From Pezizomycotina sp. ARF18 (Eukaryota; Ascomycota), in the NCBI GenBank assembly GCA_002224055.1, contig AZLU01000085.1:1-37017 (forward strand): DNA of 37,017 bases, in the 5' to 3' direction. Below the pieces are notes generated by a model. It was not told where the DNA came from and searched no databases. It saw only the letters and a program-made list of their open reading frames with translations. The position numbers and the translations under genes are program-made. Position 1 is the stretch's first letter. Each line of letters begins with the position of its first letter. Below are positions 1 to 10,600 of this stretch, piece after piece.

Positions 1-648
1 AGGACCGGCTGGTGCGTTTGCACGAGTTGCGGCGTTATTACTATCAGGAGTGGGAGGACTTTGCGCTGAAGCGATTGCGCAGGTCCTGTGCGTGCAGGAT
101 TTCTCAACAAGGAGGAATATTGAGGTTGCTCGAGTTGAGGAAGGTGATGTTACTGGTGAGATAATACGACTATTATCGCTTCTTTGTCTACCGCTATTGT
201 CACGACTAGCCCACCATTGACTACTCCACCCTCCCAGAATATAAATGCCAATTCAGGACTTGCGAAGATAAAAATAAGGATTTCGGGAGTAAAGAGGCGC
301 TCATTGGGCATTTTCGGCAGCAGCACAGGAGGTCGTTTCCGAATGTTCCGGGGTGGATGATGTGCGGATTTGCGCACTGTGGACGCAGGATGAGGATGAG
401 ATGAAGGGTCACGATTGTAGGCCGCCGTACGTTGGGGGTTAAGGAGATCGAGGAGGGGTTAAGAGGGTTGGAGTTGATGTATAAGGAGAATAATGAGGTA
501 AGCCTGTGATATTCTTTGTTCATTTGGTTAATCCTTTGCACCTTTTTGCATATATATTGTCCCATTTATTTACGATTTATAGCAGAAGGCTTTATATGGC
601 ACGGAAATTCAGAAGTATTTTTTTTCTACTCAATGGCCTGAAGTCTGA
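1..648 (+). CDS. C2H2 zinc-finger protein, 3' part (5' end outside window)
   Basis: Three exons can be read: from before the window to about 155, 210-497 and 583-648, ending at TGA 646-648. The first has a charged aromatic helix (RLHELRRYYYQEWEDFALKR). A GTGAGA donor at 156 and a TAG acceptor at 207-209 bound a 54-nt intron. Exon 2 carries a C2H2 finger, C-x4-C (YKCQFRTCEDK) then H-x4-H (GHFRQQH), and a second Cys/His cluster (MMCGFAHC, later KGHDC). It ends in GAG with a GTAAGC donor at 498. The acceptor at 581-582 opens the last exon, which reads QKALYGTEIQKYFFSTQWPEV and stops. Frame changes are needed near 100-120 and between about 365 and 440. DNA or RNA binding in the nucleus is inferred from the fingers only. 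Confidence 0.6.
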
Positions 649-1090
649 CGATATTGCAAAATATCTGAGGAGTTGGGAAAAGCCAGCCAAAAAATATTTT
701 TCAGGCAGCCAAAAAAAAAAAAAAAAAAAAAAAAACACGACTCCAAGCCACGCCCTTTTTTCACTATCACGAACTCGCGATACTGCAAATTTGCCCTTTC
801 CCCGTATTTTTACCTCTCTCTCTCCCCCCTTTTTTTTTATTCCCACTCTTCCGCAATATTCCGCACAAAACAGGTTACTTCATTATTTTTTATTTATTTT
901 ATTATTTCACTTTATCGAAAAAAAAGAGGAAAAGGAGAGAGAGAAACCCTTGCACTGTGTTTCACTTCTTCTCTTCGAACACTTCCTTTTCCTTAAACCT
1001 CTTTCAGCTACAATCAAATCCCTTTATAATCAATCATCCTTTTCAAACCGTTTTATAGTACTGGTCGCTTTAAATAAGTTACTCGCAACG
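649..1090. other. Low-complexity spacer with A25 run and CT-rich leader
   Basis: No gene seen. It has 25 A at 711-735, pyrimidine-rich sequence from about 780 to 1010 and A/T blocks. The CT-rich stretch resembles a fungal promoter or 5' leader for the finger gene that follows. Confidence 0.5.
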
Positions 1091-1749
1091 ATGCCTTTTC
1101 AACTTCTACCGAGGTCACTAACACCCTCCGTTTACCCGCGCGCGCCCCACGCAGGATGAAACAACCAGCCTCGCTCGCTCTGCGTCTCGTGCTCGCAGGT
1201 CCTGAACGGCGACAAGCCGGCGGACTTCCACCGCCACCTCGAGCGCGGCGAGTGCTCGGTCATCTCCGCCCACTTATACAAGCACACGATTATCATCCTG
1301 CAGCGCATCGGCATGTTTCCCCGCACCTCGGCAAGTTCCCATCACGACGCTCAACGCCAAGGTCGTCATCGAGAAGTTCGGCCTGCAGCCCTACAAACAC
1401 CCGAAGCCCCTGCAACGACGCGAGGGCTGTGCGCTTCGCACCCCGCATTCAACGACCACGAGGAGGACGACTAGGAGTTCACCTGCCTCCTGTGCAACAG
1501 TACTTTGAAACCGCGGCGGATTTTCTGAAGCATCTTAAAGACGAGCAAGCCGACTGTGTATGCGGATTGAAGTGGGAGGACAACGCGGCGGCGTGGAGAT
1601 GCGGGAGGAAGTTGGAGTATTGAGAGCTTGATAGGCATTTGGGGAAGGGGAAGTGTGTGAGGTATGGGGATGTTGGTTACTTGCCCACCAATGTTATTGA
1701 GATGAAGGGGGATAAGGATGTTGGATGGGGAAGGAGAATCAAGATTTGA
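1091..1749 (+). pseudogene. C2HC zinc-finger gene, multiply interrupted (paralogue of gene C)
   Basis: GC-rich coding-like sequence holds three Cys/His modules: LCVSCSQ...HRHLERGEC (about 1171-1260), FTCLLCNSTLK...FLKHLKDEQADC (about 1478-1560) and WRCGRKLEY...DRHLGKGKC (about 1595-1655). Two end in H-x5-C rather than H-x3-H, the spacing also found in gene C (15.1-16.3 kb), whose modules come in the same order; the two are probably paralogues. The frame is broken by TAG 1472-1474, TGA 1621-1623 and at least two single-base shifts, near 1340-1440 and at about 1510. The start is uncertain: ATG 1091 has a good context, but it reads into a stop 22 codons later unless spliced. The dense breaks favour a pseudogene, though assembly errors are possible because neighbouring genes are also broken. 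Confidence 0.6.
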
Positions 1750-1831
1750 ATAGGGGAGGTACTGTTGGAATGTACGGTACGACCGGGCCCGTGCCGTAGG
1801 ACGCGCGGCGCCCGCGATTGCGACCGAGAGC

Positions 1832-2645
1832 ATGACTTTCTGCCACGGAGAGGATAAGACGAACGTTGAGGAGACGCAGTAATCTGTACGGAGTTCAAGA
1901 TGAAACAGACGTTCGAAAACGCGAGCAATCCGAGTTTGATGCCGCTCGGGCCGGAAGCCCAGTCGCCGGAGAGCACGAAGTCTAAGTCGAGCATCGTACT
2001 TTGTTCAAGAACTTCGCGGGGAAGCTCAGCCGCGACAAGGGCAACGGAAAGGAGCGCACGCCGAGTCCCGGACCGGCTAAGAAAGACAGCGGCCCGTCAA
2101 CGACAAGAACGACACCAGCAACGATGGCAAGAAGGAGAAGTCCATGTTCTCCGGCCTCCGTAGCCTGACGCTTACCCGCTCCCTCGGCGGCCGCTTCGGC
2201 AACCCGGTTACTGGCCCCAAGGCTCCCACCACGCCAAAGAGGGCCGCTTTGTACAATCTGGAGAATAGTCCCATCAATAACTCCGGCGGCAGTACGATCG
2301 AGGGGAACTCGGCCGTTCCACAGCACAGCCGCCGCCTGTCGCTCGCGACGTATCTGGCCGCCCAGAAGGGCGCTGGCAGAAGGCCGTCGGGGATGACGAT
2401 GAGGAGACGGCGAAGATCAAGCGTGAGAAGCACCACGCGAGGTCCTGAAGAAGGATATTGATCACGTCCGCGACTGGTTTACAAAGAACGAAAATACGAA
2501 GAGGGGAGGTAATGACGGATAAGGAGAAAAGGGAGAAGTACGAGAGGAGGTAATGGGTAAGAAGTGGAATGAGGAAGAGGGGGAGGAGGAGGAGGAGGAG
2601 GAGGATACTGATGGGGAAGGTCGTGAAGATGGGAATAAGGAGTAA
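1832..2645 (+). CDS. Gene D: orphan nuclear-like protein with acidic tail, interrupted frame
   Basis: No known domain recognised. Reading from ATG 1832 or ATG 1900, the frames give a Ser/Pro-rich N-terminus, a basic helix (LFKNFAGKLSRDKG), a Thr-Pro/Ser-Pro stretch, a long clean segment at 2130-2400 (for example SMFSGLRSLTLTRSLGGRFG and SRRLSLATYLAAQKGAG), then KIKREKHHA, KKDIDHVRDWFTKNENTK and REKYERR. It ends in an acidic tail coded by a GAG repeat (about 2580-2604) and stops at TAA 2643-2645. Frame changes are needed near 2010, 2100, 2395 and 2440, and again before the tail. The KIKREKHHA...KNE.TK...REKYE module recurs in gene K on the other strand at 4956-5250, so D and K are related. Ser/Arg/Lys content plus an acid tail suggests a nuclear role, by inference only. 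Confidence 0.5.
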
Positions 2646-3430
2646 ACAGCACGAGGATTTGACTATGAATTTATACAAAGAGAAGGATCATGGATATTGT
2701 TTTATACAGGGAACCTTTAATGCTTTTTTTTTTTCCTTTCCGTTCAAGAGGAGGAACTTTTTCCCCGTTGATTCAGCCTCTCTTTCTTACTACGACGAAC
2801 GGCGAAAGAAACGACAAAAGCGAGAAAAATACTTGGATTACAAGAACTAATAACGATAATATCTTGTCTCCGGGGAAGAGATTTACGAACATGGGGACGA
2901 GGAACTTATATATATGCAACACCAAAAGCGTTTACATTGTTTTCTACGATTTGTTTATTGGGTTTAAACGGTCTTTTATCTCTCATTTTTTTTTTTCTTT
3001 TTACGCAGAGCGTTGTTTGTAATTTCTGACATTAAGCAACCTTCAAAGGCAGTGGTGATTTCTAGTCAAGCAAGCGGTTTCAATCAAAATTTATCATGAG
3101 CAGTTAATCAGAACAACGAAAGGGGACATGAGTGCTTTGTATTACTCGATATTGGTGATCGTACGTAGCTGCGGTCTGGAGTTGTAGCGTTTGTGATACG
3201 TGCAGTGATAACGAGGGTTTCGTCTGAGCTTCATATATCTGTTATATACTACTTTGCTGTATACTAGGTCCGTATCCTCCGTCGCTGGATTCTGAATCGT
3301 TCTAAGTATGGTGCTTCTTTGACCGATAGAGAAGAAACAGGACCTGGATTTGATACCATTCTACAATAACCTTGACGCACGGCGACTCGAACCAAAAAAA
3401 AAAAAAAAAAAAAAAAGGAGAGAGAGGTAT
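2646..3430. other. AT-rich spacer with A23 run
   Basis: No supportable gene. At about 2790-2850 a short stretch resembles, at DNA level, the last exon of gene K (a Thr-Asn/Lys-Gly-Glu codon series), so gene D may once have had the same extra 3' exon. A run of 23 A lies at 3394-3416. Confidence 0.4.
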
Positions 3431-4110
3431 CTATACACCAGTCTCATCTAGCCCGTTCCCAGCCCTCACATCGTCAACAATCGCACCATCCACAGCGCCA
3501 ACCTCCACATTCCACCTCTTCCTAACATTCCCATCCGCATCTATAACCGTAAAAAATCCATAGACCGGCTGGGTCTTATCCCCCCTCTTATACCTCAAAA
3601 CCACCTTCTCGAACGCCCGATACCCATCCTCTTCCTCGTCACCTTCCACGCGTCCTTAACCTTAAGCTTAACATCGCCCACGCTAAAACTTCCCCTACTA
3701 CTCTCCCCAAAGTGGTTATAATACGCCGGTTCCTCCCACGCTAACTTATTTGTCTTCTCATCGAGTTCTTTAGCGACGAGTATGCGACCGCAGCGGCCGT
3801 TGTCAATTACATAGTCGTACAGGACGTGGTTTATTTCTTTGTGAGAGTGCGCGAAGTAGTTGTACCAGGTGTTTGGTCGCCGAGGGTTGCGGCTGTGCCT
3901 TCGATGCGCTCGATTGTTATGGGGCGGTTTTTAGGGGGCGAGGGCAGGTTAGGGGAGCTTGGGCGTCGTATGTTGCTGCGAGGGTTTGGAGGATTGGACG
4001 AGGTGATGTGCTTTGGGACGAGTGAGAGGGAGAATTCGGAGCGGCGGGACCACGGCCAGCCGCGAGGGAGGTGGCGAGGGTAGCGAGAGGATCAGGAGGG
4101 AGGATTTCAT
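3431..4110 (-). CDS. Gene J: secreted orphan protein, interrupted frame
   Basis: ATG at 4110 opens a signal peptide (MKSSLLILSL, then after one frame change ATLATSLAAG). Further down the minus strand the frames read TIERIEGTAATLGDQ, then NTWYNYFAHSHKEINHVLYD, a long middle section with EKTNKLAWEEPAYYNHFGES, then EGDEEEDGYRAFEKVVLRYK and PVYGFFTVIDADGNVRKRW, ending at TAG 3431-3433. About 220 residues in total. At least three single-base shifts are needed (about 4080, 3870 and 3650). The even mix of Tyr, Asp and Val with few Cys suggests a folded extracellular domain. I do not recognise the family; an effector-like or cell-surface protein is possible. It lies on the same strand as gene K but 850 nt away, with no sign of joint regulation. 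Confidence 0.5.
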
Positions 4111-4955
4111 ATTTTAAGTTTTTCTAGGGGATACGAAGCTATTAGATGGTTTTATGGATAGGTTATTGTGGAGCTGGAGCACAAGAAGGGACCCCTGTGA
4201 GAATATATTATAATGTCGACGTACCTCTCGATCCTTCTTACAATAATCGTCTGACCTTTACTCGACTGCGACTTCCGCATATTTATTCAGCTACAATGAG
4301 AAACATTCTCTATGACTACAGCTCTAGAATGTTTCAAACACCACTAAATCCACCGGGCCCTCGGAAAAACGATACGACTTGCGCTAATTGCTGAGACATT
4401 ATATACCTTTTTAAGACAAGTAACCTATACCTGGCCGGGGTTCTACTACTACGTCGATCTTCAAGTCCTGTTTGATAGATTAGCCCGCTGAGAGATCCAT
4501 CCCGCTAACTTTTTTATAGAGAAAATAGTTTTCCGTCCATTTAGCCTTTGAAAACTAAAAACGTAGAAAGGCGGCAAAGCCAAGATGCGGGACAGATTCT
4601 CTAGAATATATAGCGGATAAACATTCAATATGATAAAGTAGTAATCTACAGTAAGGATACGGACTTCCAAGACCGTTTTCTTTTCTGTCATTGTTTTCCT
4701 GATTGTTTGAATTTCTTATTCGTCGTTAATAATTTTGATCTTATTTTTTGATAGTTAAGAAGCTAAAAAAAGACTACGATTATACATAGAATCCCACCAA
4801 TTTACCTTGACTACAGAAAGGCTTAAAAAATGAAACATTGGAGAAAGAAACAAAACTAAAAGTAAATATAAAAAAAAGAACGCCAAGGGTAACCTTTTCT
4901 TTCTTCGTTGTAATATAAACGCTATGTACTGTTATCCTTCGGTATTGGAGAAATA
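4111..4955. other. AT-rich spacer
   Basis: Promoter region of the secreted gene to its left and 3' flank of gene K. Short open frames (4146-4394 plus, 4461-4691 minus) have no coding character that I can see. No repeats beyond short A/T runs. Confidence 0.5.
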
Positions 4956-6012
4956 TCAGTCGTCGCCGCCCAAGTTGTCGGTTTTGTTATTGTCGTTTTC
5001 GCCCTTCGTCCTTTGCTGCTTTGTAAAAAGAAATAAAAAAAGAAATACTCATGATGAAAAGAATTACATCTCTTTAATAATAGTGCAGTAGTGATCAGTC
5101 GTCCCTCATACTTTTCCCTCCTCTGCTCTTCAGTCATGTTCTCCTACTCCTTCGTCTTCTCATTCTTGCTGAACCAGTCACCGGACATCATTGATATATT
5201 TTCTTCGAAACCTTCGCATGGTGCTTCTCGCGCTTGATCTTCGTCCGCCCATCTCCCCCCGCTCCTTAGTCTTCGTTCCTGAGTCTTAATTTCGCGCTCC
5301 TCCTCCTCCTCATGATCGCCCTTGCCCGCATAAGGACCGTCCTACCCTTCTGCCTGACACCACTGTTCTCGTATACTTCTTCGTTCCCGTGCCTTGCATT
5401 CCTAGGAACTTTTCAAACACACCCCAATTGCTGGAATCGTATTTGTAAACCCATGCCCCGTTACACTTGCAGGCATGACTTCTTCCCACTGAGATTACAG
5501 ACCACAGAGTCGCCTTCGCATGAACTTATCGCTCCATTCCGTGCCCGTAGTAATCTTTAGCTAACTTCTCCCAAGCCTCCTTAATTTGCGAGTCATCCTT
5601 CAAGACACCATTGTAATTCGACCGAATATTAATCATAGCAATCGCTCCGCATTTCTTCTCCTCCAAAAATTCCTCTGCCACCTTCTTATCGACGCCGTAC
5701 ACTGCAACGAATTCCTGCTCGGTAAAGTAATATACATCACCGACACAATCCGCTTCGTGCGCCGTGAAGCACCCCGCCGCTGTAGCATCCTCATCATGAA
5801 ACCGTTCATAAGCTTCCGCAAGTGGCAGCGACGAATACCCTAAAAAACCGCGAGGTCCTTTTGAGCACGGTGGCTCTCGCGTTTATCTTGGTCATGAGGG
5901 CATTGTAGGTCGAAGCTAGGCGAGCGAGGTCTTCGCTGAGCTTCGTGCGGTCTACTTGCTTCGGGTCCCATATATGGAAGTTATTTTCCTCGGTGTGCGA
6001 AGTGTCTTCCAT
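4956..6012 (-). CDS. Gene K: orphan protein sharing a C-terminal module with gene D
   Basis: ATG 6012 starts a charged helical N-terminus (MEDTSHTEENNFHIWDPKQV, then LSEDLARLASTYNALMTKIN). After one shift at about 5860 a clean frame runs to about 5530: GFLGYSSLPLAEAYERFHDE, CFTAHEADCVGDVYYFTEQE and IAMINIRSNYNGVLKDD. Further shifts and a TAA (5495-5497) follow, with short coding-like pieces (WVYKYDSSNWGVFEKFLG). The C-terminal module KIKREKHHA...DWFSKNEKTKE...MTEEQRREKYE matches gene D; a TAG at 5144-5146 falls inside it between KTKE and ENMTEE. A probable intron precedes a short last exon reading QQRTKGENDNNKTDNLGGDD before TGA 4956-4958. Family not recognised. About 330 residues if whole. 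Confidence 0.5.
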
Positions 6013-6439
6013 ATTTCAACTGTTTTTTTGAGAGTATCTATCCTTGGAAATGATATGTGCCTTAGAAGGATGTAGTTGGACAGTTATTAGGTGGGCGTGG
6101 CAAAGATAAATAGTAAAAGTAAAAGAGGGGTTTTCACGCTCAACCGTAGAAAGGGGAGAAGGTTTTATCAAGACAGTTTTGAGTGAAAACTCCGTGGAAT
6201 TTTAACAGTATAATTCATCATCCAAAAATAATCAATGGAAAAAAAAAAGTGATATATCGACTGCGGTAGTTGATTGCAAACGCGGCTACGGACCAGCAAA
6301 ATGGAACAATGCTGGAGGAAATAAACAAAGGTAAGCCAGATCTTGTTACTTGATACTTGTAAGACAATACCGCCTTGCTGTACGAAACTTTAGAATTGGA
6401 AGAATGTGGTTTTTCTAGTGTAGCTATATATATCTATCG

Positions 6440-6491
6440 TTTTTTTTTTCTTTTCTTTTTTTTCTTTTTTTTTTTTTTTTTCTTTTTTTTT
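6440..6491. repeat. T-rich tract
   Basis: About 50 nt of T with single C interruptions. Confidence 0.8.
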
Positions 6492-7415
6492 GGTTTCACT
6501 AAAGTAAAATATCATGGTTGGTTATAGTTCTAGGCATTATAAGAACAGGTAACTGTAGAGACCTATAGATATAAATATTTTGATACATCCACTGTGGACT
6601 ACACCCGACGCAGCTACTTACTAGTAGGTAATACACATGCTTCATGTTAAAAACTATACAAGTGGAAAAATTCAAATCTAAACGTATAAGATTAAAAAAA
6701 TGGAAACAAAACAGAAGATATACCGCACTAGGATTGAATCCATTCTTACAGCCTGTCTCGTAAAATTGGTGTACAATCAACAACATTAGAACGAAACAGA
6801 AAAATTGACCTTAAAAAGTTATTTCATATTGAATAAAACTCAGATGTAAAAAAGAACAAGTATAAACAGAAGAAAAACAAATCAATCGATAATAATCAAC
6901 ATTCGCATGGAGTGGGGAATGTAATAAAAGTGTTGAACAGAGAACATAAGTTATATGTTGTAAACAAGAAAAAACGTTTAAACATGAACAAGTGAAAAGA
7001 CAAAGTCAACGGAGTAGGCTAGGCAGGTGTAGCATAACCAAACCAATGGAAAAATATAAAATAACGATATTTAATAGGGGAAGCGGGGTACATATATAAG
7101 TACGATATGTGCATACTACCAGACTGTCAATAACAACAGTCTTTCGGGGAGTCCAGTGGGTAAAGGAAATAAAAGTACCCGCAGATCATCGACAACAATG
7201 ATCCCGAGAGGTACGGCATAGTTAAAATAATTCGCGGGAATGAATAGAAGAGATCATGGAAAAATCAAAGGGTGGGGTGAAAGAGTATATAAAGGATAGA
7301 AAATGTCGAAAGTAATAACATCTCGTATACAGGACGAAGGATAAAGTCTCAACAGGAACGTTCATATAAGAGAATCAAACAAGATAGACCAACGTTTGAA
7401 AAAAAAAAAAAAAAG

Positions 7416-7510
7416 GGACTCGCGTAATAATAAAAAGAAGTGAAAAAGAAGAGATCGACTCTTGTAATAAGAAAAAGAGCGGACTCGTGTAATAATAAAA
7501 GAAGAGAAAA
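7416..7510. repeat. Three imperfect short direct repeats
   Basis: Units begin GGACTCGCG (7416), CGACTCTTG (7456) and GGACTCGTG (7481), each followed by TAATAA and an A/G-rich tail. Spacing is 40 and 25 nt. Function unknown. Confidence 0.5.
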
Positions 7511-7680
7511 GGTAATTAGACCAGTGCCGTTGAGTAACTTTCGCTTTCTGTGTAAGTTATCGTCCAGTGTAAGAACAGTGGTTTTAAAAGATCTTGCTTG
7601 TTTGAAAAAGATGGCCATCGTTCCGCTTTCGTAATAAAATATCTGAATTATAAGACTTCGTGAAGAAAGCCTGTCCGCCT

Positions 7681-10600
7681 TTATTTCTTCTCGAACCTTT
7701 TAGCGAGGTTCCTCCTGATGTTCTCCTCCGAATTATGGACAAGGAAGAAATTGTCGCGCTCCCGAGGATGCGTTCAGGATGGCGCAATGGGATCCCGGGT
7801 CGGGGACGGCGCTCGGCCTGAGACTCCAAGCGGTCTATCATGTCTTGCATCGGGATGTAACTCTGCCTCGAAGAGTTCGATCCGCTGCTGTGTTGGCTGG
7901 CGGGCCTGGTATCGCTGGTGTCAGACATCGCAGGTTCAGCCGGAGCGTCCCTGAGGAACTCGGACAAGCTAGCCAATTCCTCTGCTTGCGACCCGAGTTC
8001 GCTGCCCGTGTCGCTTCCTGCGCGAGCACGATCTGGCGCGGAGCATACGCGTCCATCGGGCCGTGCCCGGGCGGGGTGAGTTCATTGGAATTTGATGTCC
8101 GCGGGGTGGTTGACTTGCTGGGGGAAGCTGTGCTCCGCGAAGAGGTTGATTCAATGCTGCCGCCCGGTGAGCTTCGCGAAAGATCCCGGCACGGCTGTGA
8201 TGGAGCTGGGGATGCGCTGGAACGCTTGCGCCATGATAACCACGGTACCCAGAGGCTTGAAGGTACTCCGTCGGTTGACGAGGTCGACGCCCGAAAGAGT
8301 TCTGGGTCGCGCCGCGCATCGGGCCACTCTGAGAGCGGTACAGGTGGTTGGGAGGTTGCAGATGAGTCTGATTTGGTGACGGGCGGGCTTGTGCTTCTGC
8401 CTGCGGTCGCAGACTGTAGTGTTGAACTTGGTTGCGGACGTCCGTACCGGATACGGTCATTGGTGTCTCTCTAACAACGGGACCCTGCTGCCTCCTGCTG
8501 GCAGCCGAGATTGTCCAAAAACTACCGTCCGAATCGTCACTATCCACGTCGTCTTCTCCCGCGTTGCCGGTGTCCTCAATTCCTCGCCAGCGTCAGAATT
8601 GCCACCGGCGAGGTGACTGGCCATTCGGGTATAGTCGATGGAGAACGCCGGTCCGGATCGGTACAGATGGTACTTCCCCTTCCGGAGCTAGAACTCTTAC
8701 CACCCGTGGCTGAAGGGCCCTTGCTGGCTGGGCGTGCCATGTTCTTGTATTTGCCGGCGAAGCGTCCGCCGTCGTTAGTCATCAGTTGACGCTGAAAGTA
8801 AGCGCTGCGGTTACCAGCATTTTCTGGTCCTAGGTAGCGCAGCGGCTCATCGTCCTCAGAATCGGAATCTTGTTTGGACGGGCTCTTCGGAGCAGAATTC
8901 GACTTGTTCGATGGCCGATTCGGTTTCTTTAAGCAGGACTTCAGCGGCGGCGGCGGCGGCGGCGGCATCAGATTCCTCCCCATGCTCTTTGCGCTGCGTT
9001 CGTTTTCGGAAGATTCGATTTCCCTGCTGCACTGTCGCCGTTTTGCGGTTGATTGACTGCCCGTTGGTGATTGAACGAAACGGCTGGGCTGTTTCCCGAC
9101 ACTCTAGATACAAACGAGACATTTGACCTTAAGGAGTCCATACTTGCGGTTCCGCGGAGCCGAGCCTGGTGGGCGAGGAGGAAGTCCGAAGTTGTCAGAC
9201 GAGTTGGTCCGGCGTTCTGACCGCTGGCGCTCATGCCCATCTCGTCTAACGCATGCAAGACCATCTCGGCTCCTGCAGTAGTCGAAGGGTTTGGCGATGG
9301 ACGAAGCGGGCGCCAGTTCGCGTCTGGGAGCTGCAGATGACCTGGTGACTGAGTAGAACAGTCCCTTCCATAGTAGTGGTACTCGCCGGGTTGAGGACGA
9401 TTCGTGGCGTTGGAGCGATAGTTGGAATAGATGGTGGTGGCATCATGGATGACGCTGAACCGGGCTGCGCTCGAATAGACGCAGAATTACCGCCGATGGA
9501 GGTGACCGCGCTGCTGCCGCTTGACGACCTCAACGTGGTAGAACTCGCCGGCCTACGAAGTGCAGCCATGTTTCTCGCAATATGCAATCCGGCGCGGCTG
9601 ACCTTCTGCCTGAGGCTGGCCGCGCTGCCCTTCTTGGATAGGCTTGGACCCGGAGCACTGGTAGGAGGTGGAGCTGGAGCACTGGTGGGAGGTGGAGCTG
9701 GTACGTTCAAGGGAGTACTCAGAGGCTGGACGTTAGGCGCCGGGACTCGGGGAGCAAGTGGCGGCACGGGAGGCGGCTCGCGGAGATTACCGCGGGATAG
9801 CGGCGGCTCGATCCTTGGGAGTCGAGGACCCTCATTGGTCTTGAACGGTCCCAGCATAGACGGGGCGGCTGAAACAACTGTCGTCACAGCCTTGCTGGTA
9901 GGCTTGCTTCCTGCAGCGGTAGTGGCACTGCTTTCCTTTGGAGCTTTATCAACCTGCTTATTCGAAGCGCTGTCGTCACTGGTAGTAGAAACAGCGACCG
10001 TAGTACTAGATCCGATAGAAGGTGTTGACGTGTTACTATTGATATCAGCGGGGTTGCTGCTAGGACCAACGGTTACATTGTCGTCGGTAGTGATACTGCT
10101 CGTTTCAACCTGCTCAGCGACATTCTGCGGAGCGGCATTATCGTTTCCGGTTGGAGTCGCGTTTTCCACATGATCGTTACCAAGCCCAGGAATGAGAGGC
10201 TCAGTGTTACCAAGCCCAGGACTAACGGACTTAGAACCATCTTTCGTTTCAACCGGTGGACTATTGACGGTCGGAGTGGGCGCTGGTTTCGTTTCGCTCT
10301 CAACAGGAGCTTTTGCCTTTACGTTCGATTCCTGACTCTTTGAGGCAGCAACAGGCTTTGACACCTTTCGCGAAGGAGTTTCGGGAGCAATGCTCTTCGG
10401 GCTACGACTGCCGGGTCCGTAGTGCTTTAGCCTCTTTTGCAATTCTTCGTCCCTGAACCTTGCGGCGAGCCATCGCGGTGCGCTGCGGGACTTTCGCTGG
10501 CTGTTGAAAGGATTAGGCTCATATTTGCGCAATGGGCTATTTTCCCCCGCGAACGCATGTCCAGCAGCAGCTGGGATAGTGGCGGTATCAAGGTCTTGAC

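Larger units (their letters stand above)
6013..7680. other. AT-rich intergenic region with T-rich tract and short repeats
   Basis: No gene seen. It holds a T-dominated tract at 6440-6491, TATATAAG-like motifs near 7093 and 7290 with no convincing downstream frame, an A run at about 7400-7414, and three imperfect copies of a GGACTCGTGTAATAATAAAA-like unit starting at 7416, 7456 and 7481. It separates the promoter side of gene K from the 3' end of gene E. Confidence 0.5.

Noticed and set aside
155-209. TAA and TAG in the first frame of gene 0 counted as nonsense codons
   Set aside because: They lie inside a plausible 54-nt intron with GTGAGA donor and TAG acceptor, so they were not added to the internal-TAG list.
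506-1159. Long plus-strand open frame (217 codons) with a poly-Lys run
   Set aside because: It spans the last exon of gene 0 in another frame, an A25 run and CT-rich leader sequence. The composition is low-complexity.
7779-8474. 231-codon plus-strand open frame
   Set aside because: It is antisense to gene E; the GC-rich codons of E leave the opposite strand open. No start context or motif.
9376-10173. 265-codon plus-strand open frame rich in Gly/Val/Leu
   Set aside because: Exact antisense shadow of the proline/Ser-rich section of gene E.
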